DNA of 64,000 bases from Doryteuthis pealeii (lineage: Eukaryota; Mollusca; Cephalopoda; Myopsida; Loliginidae). The position numbers were made by a program, and so were the translations under genes. This document shows positions 57,632-64,000 of the stretch, one piece after another. The stretch covers positions 62,173,159-62,237,158 of the forward strand of contig CM042145.1 of the NCBI GenBank assembly GCA_023376005.1, written 5' to 3'. Positions within the stretch are counted from its first letter, which is position 1. The number at the start of each line of letters is the position of its first letter. The notes below the pieces were generated by a model, which ran no database searches, was not told where the DNA came from, and was given only the letters and a program-made list of their open reading frames with translations.

Positions 57632-58005
57632 TTGGTTGGTTGGATTTTATGGCATGTCAACCCTTGCTGGGTCATTTTATGCTGAAAACGTTTTTTTGTT
57701 TTATTCATTCAGTTTTTTAAAACTCATTTTGTTCTATTTAATTCATAGATGGGACCCTAACACGTACTACCACTCCGGGTCAGAGTAATGGTGATGAAGG
57801 GGTACTCCACATTCCCCAGAGCTCCACTATTGGAACTTCACCATCAGATAGAGTTTAATGTCATAGCCAGGACACTAAGACCCTCAACCATCACCTTCTA
57901 GCACATATATGATAAAAAAAAGTTGGGATTTGCCGTAAGGGCAATAGGGTTAGGACAATAATAATATAGGTGCTAGGGTTTGGCGTGACCAGCCAATTGA
58001 ATGGA
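57632..58005 (-). mobile_element. Retroposon R copy
   Basis: Counterpart of 42978-43355; GGTTGGTTGGATTTTATGGC head and GGTGCTAGGGTTTGGC end. Confidence 0.78.
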
Positions 58006-58302
58006 GGGGGGGTGCCTCTCAAAAAGAGCAACTTGTTATAAACTGTCTTCATAAAATGAGCACCTTCAAATGTTAGCGAGCTAAACTATCAAACAAAAGT
58101 GAGTTTGATTTTCACTGGGTGCCTTGTACTTCTGGCCTTACGTTAAACCAAGTTATGGGTAAATAGTAGGGCAGACTGAACTCTTTAACCGTGGTATGTC
58201 AACTAATACAATACTAAGGAATAGATGGTCAGATGAGGACAATTGCCTTACATATTAGGACACAATGACTGACTGAAGTCATTCAAATCTAATTATATAT
58301 CC

Positions 58303-58577
58303 ATTTACCAACCCTTCCACATGAGTAGGATGCGACTCAAGGTCAATATATTAAGCAGAGTTTAACAGCTTTGAATTCAGAGTTTTCCTTCTAACAAAGG
58401 TTAAAAAGCCCAGCCTGTCCTATTATTTACCCATAGCTGGAGGGAGAATAGTCGGATACATACCTTTCCCAAGGGTATTAATGTTATATGAAATGCAAAG
58501 AGCCTCATCCAGGATTTGAACTCATCTCATCATGTCTATTTCCTATGACAGTAATCATTACACTACATGCTTCCTCA
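58303..58577 (-). mobile_element. SINE-B, full length
   Basis: Counterpart of 43652-43890 that continues through box A (reverse of GTAGTGTAATGATTACTGTC). It shows what the gap removed from the left copy. Confidence 0.82.
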
Positions 58578-58754
58578 TATAGCTTTTATGGCATAACTAG
58601 TATAGTAAGCATCAAAGTGGGACAGGCTCCCAAAGATTGGGGGGGGGGTTAGTGTTTAAGTCTGACTGGATTCATGTTCTTTATTTTTTATCCATTTAGT
58701 TTACTAACAATCCAAGAATGTCAATCTTCAAGTTATCATGAAGTGTAGTTTAAA

Positions 58755-59283
58755 TCTTATTATAATGGAGATTTGGTGTGTCTGTAACTGAAACTAAATC
58801 ACAATACTCTCAGGAATTGCATATGTTTATCAGTGAGTATTTAATTTATAGTCAAAATCACTAATACATAGAATAAATTTTTATTAACAATGTCTATGAA
58901 AATCCGAGTTAGATTTGCCTCAAAACAGCCCATGTTATTAGTGCATTTAAAATCCTGCAAAGTGTCTTATCTATCAGTAAAAAATAAAGGTTTACATAAT
59001 ATATGGTGTGGTTAATTTGTATACTGGTTTTAACAAAAGCGGGTTTAATACATAATTACTTGGTGTTATTGATCTCTAATATTATTGTTTTATTATCCAA
59101 CATATTAACATCAACCCTATGAATGATTTTATATAGAAAACAATTAAAATATACTTAAAATAAGCGTAATCTATTTAAATGCGTTCTTATCTATTTTCAT
59201 TAGTCTTTCTAATTTAATATATTTCATTACATCAAAACTTAAATACTTACACCTGGGGTGGGGGGGGGGCATATTCTTCTTAG
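58755..59283 (+). mobile_element. Helitron-B, full-length copy
   Basis: A, then TCTTATTATAATGGAGATTT. Internal blocks GTGTGTCTGTAACTG, CATAATATATGGTGTGG and GGTGTTATTGATCTC. The 3' end has a G-rich tract, GGGGCATATTCTTC, then TTAG, then T. 529 bp with no coding. Confidence 0.75.
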
Positions 59284-59715
59284 TTAAGATAAAAGAAAAA
59301 ACAATAAAAAAAATTTAATTATTTTTCAGGTTCCTTAGGCAAATAGTCAATTAATCACTTAGATTATTCACTTAAATTCAGCTTAAAACCAATGAGACTA
59401 CTTTCAATAAATATCTATTGACAATGAAAACTTCCTTATTTCCTAATACAGAAAACAAATAACTCACATTAAACTCATTAAATATTGCTTTCTATATTTC
59501 CTTTCTTTCTTTTTTATCTACATTCGCAGTTTTCTTCTCTCTTTCTATTTCAGTACAATTTGAAGTTAAAAAAAAATTAAAATAAAATTTTTTTTAAAAA
59601 ATGGTCAAAAATTGATAAGAATTTCTTAGAAAGGGTAGAATATAATTCTGAAGCATGACATCAAGAATAACCAGAATTTAATAGAATTCTTCTTAATTAA
59701 GATAAAAGAAATACA
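59273..59715. repeat. Segment flanked by 30-bp direct repeats
   Basis: ATTCTTCTTAGTTAAGATAA at 59273 and ATTCTTCTTAATTAAGATAA at 59686 begin two 30-base repeats differing at about three positions. They enclose about 383 bp of AT-rich non-coding DNA between two Helitron-B copies. Origin unknown. Confidence 0.6.
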
Positions 59716-59832
59716 AACTCTGTAAATCCCATCAGATTTAAAATGTTAATCATTACTAAAACCAAAATCAATAATAACATGTCTGCTAATTCAGATTTTA
59801 AATTTCCTAGCCATCTATTAATACTTTAAGAA

Positions 59833-60615
59833 CTAGCAAAAATATATGTGCCCTATGGTGGGCGCAAGTATCTAAGTATTAAAAAATGTAAGTAACATCA
59901 ACGGGGTGGCCTAAAGTCAGTATCAGCCAGACAGCAAGGGAGTCTATCCCCTTTTCACTAGTGCTAGGCCAAGGAAATTGTTTTTGCATCCGAGGTGGTG
60001 CACCACATCTACCATCAGCTCCTAACTTTACCATACAGATCCCCGTGCTACTCATAAGCTGGGTTGGTGAGGGCCGGCATCGAAACAGGAACCTTGCGAT
60101 TCCTAGGCAAGTGCTCTACCGACTGAGCTAAACCAGCCCTTCAAGTATTAATGTAATTAAATATCATATTAGATTAGAAAGACTAACGAAAGTAAGTAAG
60201 AACGCATATAAAAAGAATTTTTTTTTTTATTCAATTGATTTCTATATAAAATTATACATAACATTACTTTTAATACATTCAGGAAAAAAAGACAATAATA
60301 TTAGAATGAAACACCAAGTAATTATTTATTAAACACGGTTTTGTTAAAATCAGTATGAAAATTATCCCCACCATATTCTATGTAAACTATTATTTCTTAA
60401 TGATATATAACACACATTGCAGGATTTTGAACACATTAATAACATGGGCCGTTTTGGGGCAAATCAAATTCAAACTTTAAGAGGAGACATTGTTAATAAA
60501 AAAGATACAAATTGAGATTAAATGAGGATTATTAAATATCTAAGGGATCGTGACATCAGTGGTGGTGTAGTTTCGGTTACAGACAGGCAAATGCGCTATC
60601 TCCATTACAATAAGA
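59833..60615 (-). mobile_element. Helitron-B interrupted by SINE-A
   Basis: Minus-strand 5' end TCTTATTGTAATGGAG preceded by A. The 3' end has hairpin TGCGCCC, ACCATA, GGGCACA, then TATATTTTTG and CTAG, then T. Removing the SINE-A (59893-60142) leaves about 533 bp, the family length. Confidence 0.82.
59893..60142 (-). mobile_element. SINE-A, full length, inside Helitron-B
   Basis: Minus strand: GGGCTGGTTTAGCTCAGTCG (perfect box A), CTTGCCTAGGAATCGC, GGTTCCTGTTTCGATGCC (box B), ATGAGTAGCACGGGG, GGTGCACCACCTCGG, then GGATAGACTCCC and CTGATACTGACTTTAGGCC. The best box A in the window. Confidence 0.9.
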
Positions 60616-60754
60616 TTAGCGAGGTGTCAACTTGTAGCTAAACTCACATTAGGTTATCTAAATGTGAGTAACCTAACACAGAACAATCGGTAGGGAAGAA
60701 GACAAGTCAATTAATGCAACATAACGTGGTATGAATAGACACAAGAATGTAAGA

Positions 60755-60945
60755 ACTTTTGAAGATCTTATTCAAATAATGATCAACAGTCAAACTATTA
60801 AAAATGATTTTCATGTTGGGGTCATCACTATGTTTGGATACACAGGGAACACCTGGGAAGGCCGGAGGATACAGCAGACGAAACATTGTGTTTTATACAT
60901 ACCACAATAAAGATGTTGACAGTAGTCTGAAACATCAAAATTATT
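60755..60945. mobile_element. Family D repeat (long form)
   Basis: CTTATTCAAATAATGATC through ACACAGGGAACACC, GGCCGGAGGATACAG and GACGAAACATTGTG to CCACAATAAAGATG and AAACATCAAAATTATTCA. Matches 21660-21812. Confidence 0.65.
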
Positions 60946-60954
60946 CAGCTCTAT

Positions 60955-61205
60955 TTCTGAATCTTTGAGATGAGGCTTGATTATTTGGATTATTCGGACT
61001 ATTTTCCTCATCCTTAAGGCTCTCAATTATGAAAAAGGCTCCCCAGTTTGACAAGAATGTTCCTGAATTTGAAGAGAAGGTTCCCAAGTTAGGTTCCTGA
61101 GTTCGAGAAGGTTCTCCAGACCAACAAGAAATACCTGAAGAAGGCCGGAAACATTGTGTAGATAACAATGAAGAGGAGGACAATAATCCGAATAATCTAA
61201 ATAAT
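60955..61205. mobile_element. Family D palindromic repeat
   Basis: The left arm TGATTATTTGGATTATTCGG is inverted as CCGAATAATC on the right. The interior is GTTCC/GGAAC-rich with ACCTGAAGAAGGCCGGAAAC. Confidence 0.65.
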
Positions 61206-61235
61206 ATAAAATATTCAGTTCTACTCTACTTAAAA

Positions 61236-61292
61236 AAAAAATTGACCTTGTGTCACATCCTACCCATGGTGGAGAGTTTGGGTAAATACATA
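61236..61292 (+). mobile_element. SINE-B 3' fragment
   Basis: ATTGACCTTGTGTCACATCC, TACCCATGG and GTTTGGGTAAATACATA. Confidence 0.65.
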
Positions 61293-61299
61293 GGTTCGA

Positions 61300-62760
61300 C
61301 AAGATTTATTTCTTCAGCAAAACAGACATTATTTTACAGAAGAATTTCATACAAAATAATTACATTCACAAAAAGCCATTGTGTTGCGTTCTTTTCGAAA
61401 ATACCATCCTGGAATAACGTTTAGACTATCTCACCTGTGAATCTTATAAAAGTGAAGTAAGAGTCATTAAGTACGATAGGTAAAGACAATTGTTTTGACA
61501 AACCAGACCCAGACTAAACCACTTTATTTATTGAGCTGAAAGCTGAGGATATTATAAAGACAATAATCTACTTGTAGCTTTGTAATACATCCGTTGCTTA
61601 CACTGTCTAGCTTAACATTAATAAGAGAAAAAGCTAAAAATCTATCAATCGTTTCATATAGACAATTGAAACAGGAGATTTTGACTAGCAACTCTCTTTA
61701 TACTATTTTTGTCCCATAATAGGTGTTACATTTTGTTATGTTTTTACAGATAAAATAAGGAACACTGAATGAAAATGTAAGACAAGGTTGTTGGATATTT
61801 AACAAGGTTTTATTTAACACAGAGTAGAGAATACTTCTACCTTAAAAGTGAATTAATTAGCTATACCGTGTTGTGAATGTGTCCGTCCTGCACAAACCCC
61901 AATACATAAGTGTCATGATGGAAACCCCACTTCCAGGTTACCATCAAACCCCTACTGAGGGAGTAACTCTGGATTTCATTAGGTCTGAATCTAACACATT
62001 TACATATGGAAATATCTAAGTAAAGAAGATGGAAATAAATCTGATATATGTTGATACATGGAAAAATATAGATATACTTGTAAAATATTTTTTTTCAAAT
62101 TTTAAAAACATTCCATTTTACAACATGATTGTTTTTGAATTTCTTGTATCGCCAGTTTTTCTAGTGATTTTTAATTAGAATGCTGTACATGTAAACAAAT
62201 TCCATCAAAACCCGTGTATAATAAATTTCTTCCATACAAATATATTTATATTTTTCCATTTATCTTCTCAACATATGGAAATATCTAATTTTAGAAAAAT
62301 GACAAAACAAGTTGCATCTTTATAAAGCCAACGCTACAGCATTTCAGGTTGTTTATTGGGCCATTGTCTGTGTAAGAAAGAAATTATTAGTAAACGGAAG
62401 TCTACGAGCCTCTGCCTTTAGTGTGTGGCGGCTTCTGTTGATACTCAAATATGAGAAAAAGACATAACTTAAAACGCTATGATGTCCCCATTCAAACTGT
62501 TTGAAGTAAATTTGTTTGAAAACTGTTGGAAACAATTTTTGAGAATGGAAAATACCTTATTTGAATGCTTATTTTTTAAAAATATTATCAATGATTTTGT
62601 GATATTTTAGTACTAGATTAATTGTTTAATTGTATTGTAATTTGAAATTATGCTAGATTCTACAATTTTTTTTTTTTTTAGTTTTTGAGTTGTGCATCTT
62701 AACTAACATTTTGGATTCTTGAAAATTAAAGAAATGATTGGTTTCCAGAGTGTGTTTTGT
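61300..62760. other. No gene or repeat recognised
   Basis: AT-rich single-copy-looking sequence. Short frames (60 codons) lack domains. About 62505-62530 has a weak match to the repeat at 2629-2790. Confidence 0.5.
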
Positions 62761-62764
62761 TAGT

Positions 62765-62990
62765 GCATTTAGCTCAGTCGGTAGAGCACTTGCCTAGGAA
62801 TCACAAGGTTCCTGGTTTGATACCAGCCCTCGCCAACTCAGCATATGAGTACCACAGGGATTTGTGCGGTAAAGTGAGAAGCTGATGATAGGTGTGTCCA
62901 TCTCAAATGCAAAAAAATCTTATTGGTCTAGCACTAAGTGAAAATGGGATAGACTCCCTTGCTGTGTGTGTAGCTGACACTGATAAGAGG
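62765..62990 (+). mobile_element. SINE-A, full length
   Basis: TTAGCTCAGTCGGTAGAGCA (box A), ACTTGCCTAGGAATCAC, GGTTTGATACCAGCC (box B), ATGAGTACCACAGGGAT, AATGGGATAGACTCCC. The two frames overlapping it are incidental. Confidence 0.88.
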
Positions 62991-62994
62991 CCAC

Positions 62995-63640
62995 TCCTCT
63001 TGATAATTGACCGTTTTTTTATGTCTCTCTTGGATTCTTTGAAATATATGGAAATATATATGCAAAAACTATTAGAGAAATAGAGGTAGTATCTTTTACT
63101 GGTGACAGACCGATTTATTTTTTTTAACACCATCCATTTGGTGAAATGCAATAACTTATTCACTAATATCCTTTAGAAGTAACAACAAAAAATATATATT
63201 TACTTACAAGAGCTAATATCATATTACTGCTGTGATATATCAAATAGCAGAAACATTTTTTTTTTTTTTTTAATGGTTCAAATTGGTGAAAGGAGGGGAT
63301 AGAGCAAAAGAAAGATTATTGAAAGGGATACTGTTGAAAGATTTTAAACATGGAAACACATAAGACACACACACACACGGCTTATTGTAGAAGTCGATAG
63401 GTGCAATAGTTTTACAGATTTAGGCTCAAAACTTTTCTTTTTTTTTAAATTTAAAAAAAAAGCTTAAGGCTTAAACATTTTGAAGATGATTTTAAATGTT
63501 ACTAAGTAAATGATTATAGCTCAATTATATAAAAATCCCAGTTGCATCTGGTGCTTATTAGCATAGGATGTTTGTGCTACTATGCTGAACCTAACACTTT
63601 GACATAAGTGGTAAATTTAAATTTTTATAGGAGTTATCTT
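62995..63640. other. No gene or repeat recognised
   Basis: AT-rich with a T20 run near 63262 and a short (CA)n at 63366-63378. Confidence 0.5.
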
Positions 63641-63642
63641 TA

Positions 63643-64000
63643 CTAGCAAGACCTGTGGATATACCACAGTATGATAATTTAATTATTACAATATTTGATA
63701 TGTTTACTTAACAGCTATTGCTAAATAGTTCAATATGTAAGTTGTCGGAGTGGCGTATTGTCGGTATCAGCCGGACAGTGAGGGAGTCTATCCCATGTAA
63801 AAAGTATAATCTTGATTTAAGTCTTTCTCATTTGATTTTCTTTCTTTCCTTTTGATATTTTCATTATATTCGGTTGAAACAGATTAGCGTTATCGCTTCT
63901 GTGCACTCACCCCCTCTATCTTTCCCCTACCCTTTCCTGTGTAGCATGTCCTTTTTCTTCCCTTTCTGTATAATAAAAACAAGGTGGCAACATTCATAAG
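63643..64000 (-). mobile_element. Helitron-A, runs off window end
   Basis: The minus-strand 3' end lies at 63643: hairpin CTGTGGTATATCCACAG, GTCTTG, CTAG, then T. The body is as in 32595-33067, through TTACATATTGAACTA and GATAACGCTAATCTG. The 5' TC end lies outside the window. A 54-bp SINE-A fragment interrupts it at 63741-63794. Confidence 0.85.
63741..63794 (-). mobile_element. 5'-truncated SINE-A inserted in Helitron-A
   Basis: Only the SINE 3' end is present (minus strand: GGGATAGACTCCCTCACTGT, CCGGCTGATACCGAC). It is flanked by ATGTAA at 63735-63740 and 63795-63800. Insertion between these words split the Helitron motif CAATATGTAAAAAGT. Confidence 0.8.

Larger units (their letters stand above)
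52324..58546 (+). repeat. 6.2-kb duplicated segment (right copy)
   Basis: Near-identical direct copy of 37687-43890. It retains the 47-bp block at 54702-54748. It contains a SINE-B, a Helitron-A fragment (52871-53126), FB (54073-54690), a Helitron-A tip, two Helitron-B pieces, R (57632-58005) and SINE-C. Confidence 0.95.

Noticed and set aside
44001..60275. A genuine ancient palindrome or amplicon
   Set aside because: Divergence is one-sided and indel-type, the arm starts at the gap, and the two arms share a haplotype marker against the left contig.

Overview
This window is repeat-dense, AT-rich, intron/intergenic-type DNA from a eukaryotic (metazoan) genome. Dinucleotide microsatellites (TA, CA/GT, GA), tRNA-derived SINE heads, mariner remnants, non-LTR and Penelope-type reverse transcriptase scraps and two non-autonomous Helitron families fill most of it. 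I infer a mollusc or another lophotrochozoan from the style of the repeats, but I cannot name the species. I found no complete protein-coding gene. The open reading frames are translated microsatellites, poly-A/T runs or repeat pieces. The host-gene candidates are weak: one possible terminal coding exon on the minus strand (22189-22286) and one possible promoter plus 5' exon on the plus strand (about 7195-7318).

Layout. 1-9254: Helitron-A copies at both ends, a mariner with a nested retroposon (809-1717), a head-to-head SINE pair (2925-3360), a foldback element (4159-4313) and palindromic family D. 9255-20400: SINE-A, half of a foldback element (10675-11010), a GA minisatellite, a split repeat of family F (12110-13150), two TA-flanked MITEs (14322-14521; 17594-18029) and three mariner relics. 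20400-36960: SINEs, a LINE reverse transcriptase tail (24272-24710), Helitron-B copies (26488-27070; 27503-27850), retroposon R copies, a Penelope-type RT fragment (31784-31939), Helitron-A (32595-33067) and a GA minisatellite. 36963-43900: Helitron-A, the foldback element (39425-40043) and Helitron-B, ending at a 100-base N gap (43901-44000). 44001-60275: a giant inverted repeat. 60276-64000: family D, SINE-A, and a Helitron-A that runs off the end with a SINE fragment inserted in it.

The most important observation concerns assembly structure. Sequence 44001-52318 is an indel-rich reverse complement of 52324-60275, folding at about 52320 with essentially no spacer. Sequence 52324-58546 is in turn a near-identical direct copy of 37687-43890 on the other side of the N gap. 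The simplest reading is that the right-hand contig begins with an unpolished fold-back (chimeric) long read, and that its true start overlaps the end of the left contig as an unmerged, probably allelic, copy. If so, about 8.3 kb is artefactual and about 6.2 kb is counted twice.

The most interesting biology is the mobile DNA. Two Helitron-like non-autonomous families show canonical TC 5' ends, 3' hairpins and CTAG/T junctions. A retroposon (R) has its orientation and boundary fixed by a perfect 12-bp target-site duplication inside a mariner. A 619-bp foldback element has a solo half elsewhere. Several repeat families share a CTGAAGA...GAAA arrangement that resembles a hammerhead ribozyme core but has not been shown to be one.
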